Shown here in pieces: positions 7,927-15,883 of a stretch of DNA of 59,009 nucleotides. The stretch's first letter is position 1. The number at the start of each line of letters is the position of its first letter. The notes below the pieces were generated by a model. It saw nothing but the letters and a program-made list of their open reading frames with translations, had not been told where the DNA came from and made no database searches. The stretch lies in NCBI GenBank assembly GCA_016185465.1, contig JACPNO010000004.1, positions 1 through 59,009 on the forward strand, given 5' to 3'. The stretch is from Candidatus Solibacter usitatus (GTDB lineage Bacteria > Acidobacteriota > Terriglobia > Bryobacterales > Bryobacteraceae). A program made the translations under genes and the position numbers.

Positions 7927-9099
7927 TTATTCCGGCAGGATCTCGGCGTCGGCGGGCATGTTCAGCTTCAATTCATGCTGCGGATTGTCGACGTCGATCT
8001 TGATCCGGTACACCAGCTTGACGCGCTCTTCCTTGGTCTGTATCTGCTTGGGAGTGAATTCGGCTTCCGATGCGATGAACGAAACGTGTCCCCAATAACT
8101 CTTGCCGGGAAATGAGTCGGTGGTCACGCGCGCCTTGGCGCCGAGTTTCACTTTGCCTAAGTCGCGCTCGCCCAAATAGCCGCGCAGCCACGGATGATCG
8201 ATATCGCCTATCGTCATCACGGCGGTTCCCGGCGCCAGCACTTCGCCGGGATCGGCTGATTTCACCAGCACCACGCCGTCAATGGGCGACGTCAGCACCG
8301 TGTCGTTGATCTGCGAATCGATCAACGCCAACTGCGCCCGGGCTTTGTCCACTTCGGCGCGGCGCAGCGGCACTTCCTGCTGTCTGCGCTTGAGTTCCAG
8401 CTCGTTGGCCTGCCCCATCTTGAGACTGGCGCGCGAGTGCTGCGCTTGCGCGGAGGCGGCTTCGATCACTTCGGCGCGCGGCCCAGCCTGCACCAGCGCT
8501 TCGCGCTCCTTGGCCTGCTTCAGCGCCGCTTGCGCGCTCTGGAATTTATTGCGGAAGTCGTCGAATTGCGAAGTCGAAATGTCGTCGTTCTTATGCAGCA
8601 CCTGCGCCCGGTCCCAATCCTTGCGAGCGCGGTCCAATTCCGATTGCGCGGCTTCGACGGCGGCTTTGGCCTCTGAAATTTCCTGCGGCCGCGAGCCGTT
8701 CTTCAGCTCGAGCAAACGCGCGTCGGAGGAGCCGACGTCGGCGCGCCGCTGCTCCAGATCGGCCGCCAGCGTCTGCCGCTGCCACTCGAGCGACGTCCCG
8801 GCCTGCGCCAACTGGGCTTCGGCGGAGGCCAGGGCGGCCTGCTGCGCCTCACGCTGGCGCAATAATTGATCGCGGTCCAGACGGGCCAGCACCATGCCTT
8901 TCTTAACCGTCGCGCCTTCGTCCACTGCCCGCTCCACCAGGCGCCCAGCCGTCTTGAAAGCGATGGTGATCTCCGTGAGCTCAATGTTTCCGGAAATGCG
9001 TATGTGGCCGTTGGCGTCCTGATTCCATGTGCGCAGCGCGTAGAGGCCGGCGATTCCCAGAGCCAACACCACCACGATAATGACGATTCTCTTCTTCAT
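7927..9099 (-). CDS. HlyD/EmrA-type periplasmic adaptor (YbhG-like)
   Basis: A 390-residue membrane-fusion protein with one N-terminal transmembrane anchor (residues 5-22). A split biotinyl-lipoyl-like domain (AGRLVERAVDEGATVKKG near residue 52 and TSPIDGVVLVKSADPGEVL near residue 270) flanks a long Ala/Gln/Glu-rich helical hairpin of about 150 residues. A beta-barrel domain follows. The adaptor should link the ABC permeases to the TolC-type channel encoded just upstream, making a tripartite exporter across both membranes. It lies 2 bp before the ATPase gene. Confidence 0.9.
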   Translation of the reverse strand: MKKRIVIIVVVLALGIAGLYALRTWNQDANGHIRISGNIELTEITIAFKTAGRLVERAVDEGATVKKGMVLARLDRDQLLRQREAQQAALASAEAQLAQAGTSLEWQRQTLAADLEQRRADVGSSDARLLELKNGSRPQEISEAKAAVEAAQSELDRARKDWDRAQVLHKNDDISTSQFDDFRNKFQSAQAALKQAKEREALVQAGPRAEVIEAASAQAQHSRASLKMGQANELELKRRQQEVPLRRAEVDKARAQLALIDSQINDTVLTSPIDGVVLVKSADPGEVLAPGTAVMTIGDIDHPWLRGYLGERDLGKVKLGAKARVTTDSFPGKSYWGHVSFIASEAEFTPKQIQTKEERVKLVYRIKIDVDNPQHELKLNMPADAEILPE

Positions 9100-9111
9100 A
9101 GAAAGCTCCGG

Positions 9112-10452
9112 TTACTGGATCATGCGGCGGATTGCGCCGGTGGCCTGGCCCAAATCGATGCGGGCCTGGTTGTAGCTGAATAGCGCGGAAATCTGATTGT
9201 CGCGGGCGCGCGCCAAACGCGTCTGCGCGTCGGTGACCTCCAGGCTATTGGCCACGCCCGCGTCATAGCGCCGCCGGGCTTGCGCCAGCTCGTTTTCCGA
9301 AAGCGTCAGCCCTTCCTGCGCCACTTTCACCTGCTCCTCGGCCGAGCGCAAGCTATCCAGCGCCAGTTGCACGTCCAGTTGGATCTGCTCGCGCAGATCG
9401 CGGGTGCGAATTTCCTCCTGGCGGAATGCGGAATTACTCTGGGCGCGGCGCGCCTCGCGCTTGCCGCCATCGAAAATGGGCACTTTGAGCGAGACCCCGA
9501 TCACGCGCGTAGGCAGCGAGTTGTTAAGCGCCGTGCCGCTCGAGCCGTAGTCTCCAAACGCCGCGAGCGAGGGCAGGCGCTCCATTTTCGTGGCGCTGGC
9601 GGAAAGCCGCGCGTTGCGCTCGCGCTCCTGCTGGGCGCGCAGATCGGCCCGCAGCTCTATCGCCTGGGCGCGGGCTTTTTCGATTTGCTCGGCTTCCACC
9701 GGAACGTAGCTCAACTTGTCGGCCAGCACAAAGCCCGTATCCAGCCGCATGTTCATGGCGCGCAGCAGCTGCAGCTCGGTGCGACGCCGCCCGTTCTCCG
9801 CTACCACCAGCCGCTGCTTCTCGTTGGACAACTGCACGCGGGCGCGCGTCACTTCAATGCCGGTTCCGGTGCCGGCGGCTTTCTGATTTTCCGCTTGCTT
9901 CAAAACGGCTTCGGCCAGCTCGACGTTGGCGCGATCCGCCTCCACTTCCGCCTGCGCCCGCAGCGCGGCGATGTAGGCTTGCGCCACTTGCCCGGCCACC
10001 TGATCGTCGGCCGCATCGCGATCCGCCTTGGAGGCTTGCACCCCGGCTTTCGACGCCTGGTAGCGGCGGATGCTGCTGAAATCGAAAACGCTTTGAGTCA
10101 CCGAGGCGCGCGCGTCAAATACATTGAACGGGCCCACAAACGACGGAAAGTTGAATCCCGGAATCGGCGATTCGAAGTGGAAGCCGAAGGCTTGTAAATT
10201 GCGCGTCATGCTCTGCTCGCTCACCGCCGTTTCAATATTCGGCAGCAGCGCCCCGCGGACTTCGTCGGACCGGCCTTGCGCCTGCCGGATCGCTTCGCCT
10301 GCGAGTTGGATGCGCGCGCTGCCTTCCGGCGAGATCGCAATTTCCACCGCGCGCTTCAGCGTGAGTTGCAGCGGCGGGCGATCGGTTGCGACTTGCGCGA
10401 TGCACGCAGCCGGCAACAGCAGCGCGGCAAGATATCGCTTACGAGCGAACAT
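9112..10452 (-). CDS. TolC family outer membrane efflux protein
   Basis: A 446-residue outer-membrane channel protein with a signal peptide (MFARKRYLAALLLPAACIAQ) and two OEP repeats, each a long Ala/Gln/Arg-rich coiled-coil helix pair. The second repeat ends in SLEVTDAQTRLARARDNQ, typical of the family. Its start overlaps the end of the TetR gene by 14 nt. It supplies the outer-membrane exit duct for the HlyD/ABC-2 pump. Confidence 0.9.
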   Translation of the reverse strand: MFARKRYLAALLLPAACIAQVATDRPPLQLTLKRAVEIAISPEGSARIQLAGEAIRQAQGRSDEVRGALLPNIETAVSEQSMTRNLQAFGFHFESPIPGFNFPSFVGPFNVFDARASVTQSVFDFSSIRRYQASKAGVQASKADRDAADDQVAGQVAQAYIAALRAQAEVEADRANVELAEAVLKQAENQKAAGTGTGIEVTRARVQLSNEKQRLVVAENGRRRTELQLLRAMNMRLDTGFVLADKLSYVPVEAEQIEKARAQAIELRADLRAQQERERNARLSASATKMERLPSLAAFGDYGSSGTALNNSLPTRVIGVSLKVPIFDGGKREARRAQSNSAFRQEEIRTRDLREQIQLDVQLALDSLRSAEEQVKVAQEGLTLSENELAQARRRYDAGVANSLEVTDAQTRLARARDNQISALFSYNQARIDLGQATGAIRRMIQ

Positions 10453-11113
10453 TTTCCAGCTCCTGTGTTTCGGCGACGGCCACCGGCGCGCGCAGGCCCG
10501 CCGCTAGAAATGCGATCAACCGGTGCATGCCGCTTTCCAAATCGCTGGGATCGATGACCCCTCCCGACATCACCGCCGTTACCGGCGATCCGCGAAGGGT
10601 ATGCGCCACCGCGCCCATGGTGAAGTGCATTCGCCAGAAAAGTTCGGCCGGCGGCAGCTCCGGAAGCGAGCGCCGCAGCGCCGGTTGTAGACGCTCTTTG
10701 AAACCGGCCATGTGTTTCGTGAAAACTTCAGCCATGTGCGTACTGGTCTCGGCGTGCAGCCGCCCCATGAGCTTGCAGAATGTAGGACCGTTGCGCGAAG
10801 GGTCGCGAACCAGGTGCAGAACTGGCATTAGCAGCGCTTCGAGCAACTGTTCGATGGGTACCGGCCCGCCGCCCGCCTCGGCCTCGCAGGCATCGAGCCG
10901 CGCCAACCTTTCCCGATTTAGCGGCGCCATTCGTCGCGCAAACACCGCATCCAGCAGCGCTTCTTTAGAGTGAAAGTGATAATGCACGGCTGCCAGGTTG
11001 ACCGATGCCTCGGCAATGATCGTGCGTAGCGAGACTCCGTCAAAGCCATGCTCGCCGAAGAGCCGCTCGGCAGCGTCCAGAATGCGATCTTTGGTGGGAG
11101 CTTCTTGATTCAT
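10439..11113 (-). CDS. TetR/AcrR family regulator (CecR-like)
   Basis: A 224-residue repressor with an N-terminal TetR helix-turn-helix (residues 6-55, ILDAAERLFGEHGFDGVSL then AVHYHFHSKEAL). The C-terminal domain resembles the CecR/YbiH family. It is the first gene of the efflux operon, the same arrangement as cecR-ybhGFSR in E. coli. A 26-bp palindrome directly upstream is the probable autoregulatory operator. Confidence 0.87.
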   Translation of the reverse strand: MNQEAPTKDRILDAAERLFGEHGFDGVSLRTIIAEASVNLAAVHYHFHSKEALLDAVFARRMAPLNRERLARLDACEAEAGGGPVPIEQLLEALLMPVLHLVRDPSRNGPTFCKLMGRLHAETSTHMAEVFTKHMAGFKERLQPALRRSLPELPPAELFWRMHFTMGAVAHTLRGSPVTAVMSGGVIDPSDLESGMHRLIAFLAAGLRAPVAVAETQELENVRS

Positions 11114-11119
11114 TCGACT

Positions 11120-11145
11120 GATTGAATCATACGTATGAATTAATC
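11120..11145. promoter_or_regulatory. Probable TetR-family operator
   Basis: A 26-bp interrupted palindrome runs from GATTGAATCATAC to GTATGAATTAATC. The 12-bp core TCATACGTATGA (11,127-11,138) is perfect, and each half has only two mismatches. It starts 7 bp upstream of the TetR start codon and overlaps the stop of mscS. Size, symmetry and position fit a TetR-dimer site repressing the whole efflux operon. Confidence 0.6.
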
Positions 11146-12216
11146 GTCTGTCAAGCTTTTTTGTTTATTGCTATCAGCTACATACAGAGTTCGGGTGGGG
11201 AAGGGAATTTCAATGCCTTCCTGCTGAAAGCGCCGGAGGATGCGCTTACGCAGTTCATGCTGAACCAGAAACTGCTCGGCAAACTCGGTGACGTAGCAGC
11301 TCAAGGTGAAACTTAGCGCCGAATCGCCGAAGCCGGGGATCAGGCGGACGTTCGGCGCCGGATCGGCCAGCAGGGTGGTGAGATCCTTTGTAGCGCCGCT
11401 CACTTCATCCAGAAGGATCTGCTCCACGCGGTCCGGGTCGCTGCTGTAAGCGACATTCACGATAATGTTGACTGCCGTGCGCCGCTGCGGCAAGTGAAAG
11501 TTGGTGACGATGGCCTGGGCAAGCTTCGCGTTGGGGATGATGGTCATGTTATTGTTCAGCGTGCGAATCGCCGTGCTGCGCCAACTGATGTCGCTGACAT
11601 AACCCTCTTCGCCAGTCGACAGCCGGATGTAATCTCCGGGCCGCATCTGCCCGGCCATGGTCACGTAGAATCCGGCAAACAGGTTGGAGAGCGTGTCCTG
11701 CAGCGCGAGTGCCACGGCCAAGCCGCCTACGCCCAAGGCGGTGAGAATGGGAACCAGGGAAATTCCCAGGTAATGCATCAGCACCGAACCACCCAGGCAC
11801 CACACGCACAACTGCGCCAGGCTCTGCGTCAGGCTGGTAACTTGCGTCGCTCCTCTTAGCCGCGTGCCGAAGTGGCGGATCAGATTGCCAGTCATGCGCG
11901 CGGCGATCCAGATCAGCGAGATGATCCAAAGAATCTCCAGCGTCCGGCCGATCAGACGCTCGTTCTTAGGCGGGAGATTGGAATATTCGACGCCCAGATA
12001 GATTCCCAGGATCACCGCCCAGATCCAGAACGGGCCGCCGAGCCTTTCGGCAACGATGTTGGCGACGGTTTGACCGGCCGGCGCCTCCACCCGGCGGAGT
12101 GCGCGGATGATCAGTACTTTCGCCGCGTAAGCAGCGGTCAGCGTGGCCGCCAGCGCGATCGACGGCACCACCAGCAGACGCCAGTCGAAGGAAAGCAATT
12201 GCTGGAACGGTTGCAT
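11140..12216 (-). CDS. Mechanosensitive ion channel, MscS family
   Basis: A 358-residue channel protein. It has an N-terminal membrane region of about four hydrophobic segments, then the conserved MscS pore helix and beta domain: GVGGLAVALALQDTLSNLFAG around residues 163-183, and IRLSTGEEGYVSDISWRSTA after it. A C-terminal alpha/beta domain ends in EGIEIPFPTRTLYV, the usual family ending. It probably relieves turgor on hypo-osmotic shock. It is divergent from the selenoprotein gene, with 35 bp between starts. Confidence 0.9.
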   Translation of the reverse strand: MQPFQQLLSFDWRLLVVPSIALAATLTAAYAAKVLIIRALRRVEAPAGQTVANIVAERLGGPFWIWAVILGIYLGVEYSNLPPKNERLIGRTLEILWIISLIWIAARMTGNLIRHFGTRLRGATQVTSLTQSLAQLCVWCLGGSVLMHYLGISLVPILTALGVGGLAVALALQDTLSNLFAGFYVTMAGQMRPGDYIRLSTGEEGYVSDISWRSTAIRTLNNNMTIIPNAKLAQAIVTNFHLPQRRTAVNIIVNVAYSSDPDRVEQILLDEVSGATKDLTTLLADPAPNVRLIPGFGDSALSFTLSCYVTEFAEQFLVQHELRKRILRRFQQEGIEIPFPTRTLYVADSNKQKSLTDD

Positions 12217-12251
12217 TCCGCTATTCTCCTAAATGTCGGAGGGCCTTGCGA

Positions 12252-12845
12252 ATGAAGCCGATGTTTCTCACCGAACTGGAGAACAAGCCGGGCAGCGGTC
12301 CGTACGAGGATATGCTGCAGGCGATGAAGGCCGCCGGCGCGCCGGTTCCGCAAATCTTCCATTTATTCCGCTACAAGCCCGCCGTTACCGAGCATCTGCA
12401 GAGATTCACGCACGCCGTGATGCGCGGCCCCTCGCCGTTGAGCGCGGGCCAGCGCGAACTGATCGCGGCATTTACCTCCTACCGCAACGATTGCCCGTTT
12501 TGAATCAAGAGCCACGCCGCAGTTGCGGCGGAATTGCTGGGCGATGAGAAGAAGGTGCAGGCTGTACTCGAAGACCTGGAGACGGCCCCGATTTCGGATG
12601 CCGAGAAGGCCCTATTCCGCTTCGTCGTCAAAGTGAATAAGGAGTCGCCGAGCATCGGCCCCGCCGACATTACGACGGTCATGCAAGCCGGTTGGACTGA
12701 AGAGGCGATCTACGACGCGATCAACGTGTGCGGTCTGTTCAATTTCTACAATCGCTGGATCGACGCGGCCGGGGTGCACGAAATGGGAGAAGAAGCGCAC
12801 CGCCAGCAAGCCAAGCGCATGGCGGCGCGTGGATATTTGTTTTAG
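12252..12845 (+). CDS. AhpD/carboxymuconolactone decarboxylase-like selenoprotein (in-frame TGA = Sec84)
   Basis: A 197-residue AhpD-like (alkylhydroperoxidase-fold) protein read through one TGA at 12,501-12,503. The frame gives the active-site line C81-P-F-U84-I-K-S-H88, with E69 twelve residues before C81. This reproduces the AhpD layout of Glu, CxxC and His, with selenocysteine in place of the second, catalytic cysteine. Downstream the same frame continues as a normal helical CMD domain to Phe197. A GGAGG ribosome-binding site at 12,238-12,242 supports the ATG at 12,252. A SECIS-like hairpin follows the TGA. AhpD-like selenoproteins are known from bacteria. Without Sec insertion the product would be an 83-residue fragment lacking the active site. 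Its likely job is thiol-dependent peroxide reduction. No selA, selB or selC is in the window. Confidence 0.87.
12504..12542 (+). promoter_or_regulatory. Bacterial SECIS-like hairpin
   Basis: After the TGA, CGCCGC (12,515-12,520) and GCGGCG (12,525-12,530) form a perfect 6-bp stem with a four-base loop AGTT (12,521-12,524). AGC/GCT can pair below it across an internal loop. The loop starts 18 nt after the TGA (17 intervening bases) and has G as its second base. Both fit the published bacterial SECIS model (loop 16-37 nt away, G among its first two bases). It lies inside the coding region, as bacterial SECIS elements do. Confidence 0.7.
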
Positions 12846-12903
12846 AAACCGCTCCCTTCGGTCACGGCTCGCATAAACGTCGCCCAACAGAGCCGTGGCG
12901 GTT
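12846..12903. repeat. Dispersed palindromic element, copy B (shortened right arm)
   Basis: The left arm, 12,846-12,870 (AAACCGCTCCCTTCGGTCAC then GGCTC), matches copies A and C. The right arm, 12,890-12,903, reads GAGCCGTGGCGGTT, lacking about ten bases from its middle compared with the other copies. It lies exactly between the stops of two convergent genes, abutting both, so it may serve as their shared terminator. Confidence 0.7.
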
Positions 12904-12905
12904 GC

Positions 12906-14162
12906 TTATCCCGACGCAAAGTACAATTTAACCGCTCTCTGCAGATCGACCACCGTGGCTTCGGCTGGCCGCTCTTCGTAACGCGCGATGGCCAGCAGGA
13001 TCTTGCAGACATCCATCGGGTAGCAATTGCGGAGCTCGCTGCGCCCGCCCCCCAGGCACAGCTCGCGAAAAGCGGGCAGACTCTCCGGCGGCAGCGTCAC
13101 TTTTTTGGCTTTGGCGACGCGCCGGAAAATTTCATCGAACATTTCCGGATTCACCGGCTCAACCAGAATCTTGTTTTGAATGCGCCGCAGAAAGGCTTCA
13201 TCTCCCAACGAACTGGGCGCGAGATTGGTGGCGAACACCACCATCACTTCGAAGGGAATTTCGAATTTCAGGCCATAACTGAGCGCCAGGTAATCCACGC
13301 GGCGGTCGAGCGGGACGATCCAGCGGTTCAATAAATCGCGCGGCGACATCTGCTGGCGGCCGAAATCATCGATGATGAGGATTCCGCCATTGGCTTTCAT
13401 TTGCAGCGGCGACGAATACGTGCCGGACGATGCGTCGTACAGCAGCTCGAGCATGCCTGGCGCCAGCTCGCCGCCCACAATGACGCAAGGCCGCCGGCAC
13501 AGCACCCAGCGCGCGTCGATTTCCTCGTCTTCATTAGGAATCGCCCGGTGCACCACCGGATCGTACACGTTGATAATCTGACCATCGACGGTGACTGCGT
13601 ACGGAATCAGCACGCTATCGTCGAACACCCGGGGAAGGCGTTCCGCCAGGCTGGTTTTTCCGTTGCCCGGCGGACCATACAGAAAAATAGACGATTGGGA
13701 AATGACTGCCGGGCCCAGTTGATCCAGCATCTGGTCGGAGACCACCATGTCGCCGAAGGCTTGCCGCAGTGCGGAGCGATTCACCGCGACCGCGGCCGAT
13801 TGAGCGTTTACGCCGGCGCGATAGGCTTCGAGCGAGACTGGCGCCGGCCCGCAGTAACGGCTGATTTCCAGCCTCTCGGTAGCCAGCTCGCGCCCCGCCG
13901 CCGAGAGCATAATGCGGTAATCGTTGCCAACCATGCCCTTGACTTCAAACAGCTGCTGCTGGCGCATGCTGCGGAATACCTGGTCTACCAGGATCATGGG
14001 CAGTTTCAAAATGCGGCTCAACGTCTGCAGATCTGAGGTGCCTTCCTGAAGCAGGCGGCGCAGGAAAAGGTCGGTGGCCAGCCCGAGCGGAATGCCAAGG
14101 CTTTCCAGACTCTGTGGCAGGACGGGGTAATAAAGCGGCGGGGTTTCGAGCTGCGCTGGCAT
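12906..14162 (-). CDS. AAA family ATPase with N-terminal winged-helix-like region
   Basis: A 418-residue MoxR-like ATPase, often described as a chaperone-type ATPase associated with Flp pilus assembly. Residues 35-95 look like a winged helix (TLSRILKLPMILVDQVFRSM). Walker A is GPPGNGKT at 163-170 and Walker B is ILIIDD at 261-266. Sensor 1 is VVFATNLAPSSL, followed by an arginine-rich segment (EAFLRRIQNK). A divergent secretin gene starts 74 bp away, and the Tad/Cpa locus lies 24 kb downstream. It may remodel or regulate a secretion or pilus machine. That role is inferred. Confidence 0.8.
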   Translation of the reverse strand: MPAQLETPPLYYPVLPQSLESLGIPLGLATDLFLRRLLQEGTSDLQTLSRILKLPMILVDQVFRSMRQQQLFEVKGMVGNDYRIMLSAAGRELATERLEISRYCGPAPVSLEAYRAGVNAQSAAVAVNRSALRQAFGDMVVSDQMLDQLGPAVISQSSIFLYGPPGNGKTSLAERLPRVFDDSVLIPYAVTVDGQIINVYDPVVHRAIPNEDEEIDARWVLCRRPCVIVGGELAPGMLELLYDASSGTYSSPLQMKANGGILIIDDFGRQQMSPRDLLNRWIVPLDRRVDYLALSYGLKFEIPFEVMVVFATNLAPSSLGDEAFLRRIQNKILVEPVNPEMFDEIFRRVAKAKKVTLPPESLPAFRELCLGGGRSELRNCYPMDVCKILLAIARYEERPAEATVVDLQRAVKLYFASG

Positions 14163-14236
14163 CTATCTCTGTAACTATCGGCGATAGCAGCACATAAGTT
14201 TATGCACGGGGGGAGCTTTGGCGGCGTCATCCCTTT

Positions 14237-15847
14237 GTGCGGAAGGCTCTATTCGCCGTGTGTCTATTGGTGTCGGCAGCGGCGCCGGCGGCCCCACCGG
14301 TCCCCCGGATAGCGCCGGTCACCGCCGAAAAGCTGTACGGCCAGGGCAGGAAAGCCGAGCGCGAGGGACGCCTCGGCGAGGCCTTCCTGTTGTACGCAAA
14401 AGCCGCGGCGCTGGCGCCTGAAAATTCCATTTACTGGCTGCGCAGCGAAGCCGTCAAAACCCGTGCCGCGCTGCAAATGCAGCTCAAGCCGCCAGCTTCC
14501 GCCAAGCCGCCGGCCGATGGCGATCTGCCCGCTCTCGATGCCGCCGGTCCCAACGAAGCCACCGCCAAACCACAGCCCCAGCCCGTACTAGCCGGCTCCG
14601 GTGAGCGCAAGAACTTCGACCTGCGAGGTAACGCGCAAGCGCTTTTCGAACAGGTCGCGCGCGCCTTCAAGCTGGACACGGTCTTCGACGGCGATTACCA
14701 GGCGGGCCCTTCTCTCCATTTCCAGATAGAGCAGGCCGATTGGCGGGAGGCGCTGCATCTGCTCGAATCCGCCACATCCTCTTTCGTGGTCCCGCTTTCC
14801 ACCCGTCTCTTCCTGGTAGCCAAAGATAGCGAACAGAAGCGCCGCCAGGTAGAACCGGCCATGGCCGTGGTGATTCCGGTGCCGCAAGCCACCGCCGCCC
14901 AGGAACTGACCGAGATCGTGCAAGCGATCCGGCAATTATTCACCATTGAGCACATCGCCGTAGATTCGTCGCGCAACCTGGTAGTGCTACGAGACCGGGT
15001 TTCGAAAGTGATTCCGGCGCAGCAGGTTTTCGAAGAACTGCTCTATCACCGTCCGCAAGTCGAAATTGAAGTGGAGCTGCTGGAAGTCGATCGCACGCTG
15101 ATGCTAAAGTACGGCGTGCAGCTGCCCACCCAGTTTCCGCTGGTCTACTTCGGCACGCTGCTGGCCGGCGTGCCTCCTGCCATCCCGGCGGGAGTGTCGA
15201 AGTTTGTCACCTTCGGAGGCGGGAAGACCTTATTCGGCGCGGGCATGGCCGATGCGCAAGTGTTCGCCACGCTGTCGCGATCCGGCGCCCAGAGCCTGCT
15301 GCGCGCCGAGCTGCGATCGGTCGACGGCAAAGACGTTACGTTTCACGTGGGCCAGCGCTACCCGATCCTCACGTCCGGCTATTTCGGGCCGGCTTCGTTC
15401 AGCCAGGGCGGACAGACCTACACGCCGCCGCCGTCGTTCACTTTTGAGGACCTGGGCGTGGTGGTAAAAGTCCAGCCGCACGTCCACGGAACCGAGGAAG
15501 TGACGCTCGATCTCGAAACCGAGTTCAAGGTTCTGGCAGGTTCGGCGCTCAACGGGATTCCGATCATTTCCAATCGCAAACTGGTCACCAAAATCCGGCT
15601 GCGCAACGGAGAATACGGCTTCGTGGCCGGCATGATGTCGGCCACCGATGCGCGCAGCATAGCCGGTATTGCCGGCGTCTCCGGTTTGCCGGTGGTGGGG
15701 CATCTGTTCAAGACCACCACCGATCAGCGCGACACCAGCGAGATACTGATCGTGGTCAAGCCGCGCCTGCTCCATCCGCCGCCGAGTGAAGCTGTGGCGA
15801 TACCCATTCGCACCGGCACTGAAACGCGGCCCTACTCCAGATTTTAG
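14237..15847 (+). CDS. Secretin-domain outer membrane protein
   Basis: A 536-residue protein with an Ala-rich signal peptide, a TPR-like helical pair (about residues 30-75), a secretin N-domain or STN-like segment (residues 115-185), and a C-terminal secretin domain. The C-terminal part contains VEIEVELLEVDRTLMLKYGV, the beta-barrel sequence, and the closing motif TSEILIVVKPRLL. The start is GTG at 14,237. No pilot or N0-N3 series as in full PilQ/GspD is evident. The divergent AAA ATPase suggests a dedicated export system. The secretin of the Tad locus is separate (43,141-44,556). Confidence 0.8.
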   Translation: MRKALFAVCLLVSAAAPAAPPVPRIAPVTAEKLYGQGRKAEREGRLGEAFLLYAKAAALAPENSIYWLRSEAVKTRAALQMQLKPPASAKPPADGDLPALDAAGPNEATAKPQPQPVLAGSGERKNFDLRGNAQALFEQVARAFKLDTVFDGDYQAGPSLHFQIEQADWREALHLLESATSSFVVPLSTRLFLVAKDSEQKRRQVEPAMAVVIPVPQATAAQELTEIVQAIRQLFTIEHIAVDSSRNLVVLRDRVSKVIPAQQVFEELLYHRPQVEIEVELLEVDRTLMLKYGVQLPTQFPLVYFGTLLAGVPPAIPAGVSKFVTFGGGKTLFGAGMADAQVFATLSRSGAQSLLRAELRSVDGKDVTFHVGQRYPILTSGYFGPASFSQGGQTYTPPPSFTFEDLGVVVKVQPHVHGTEEVTLDLETEFKVLAGSALNGIPIISNRKLVTKIRLRNGEYGFVAGMMSATDARSIAGIAGVSGLPVVGHLFKTTTDQRDTSEILIVVKPRLLHPPPSEAVAIPIRTGTETRPYSRF

Positions 15848-15883
15848 AATCCGCGCGCCGCCTGCCGCTGTATCCTGTTAAGC

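Noticed and set aside
12501-12503. TGA in the AhpD-like gene as an ordinary nonsense mutation or split gene
   Set aside because: The frame is unbroken on both sides, the TGA replaces exactly the active-site Cys, and a SECIS-like hairpin follows at the right distance.
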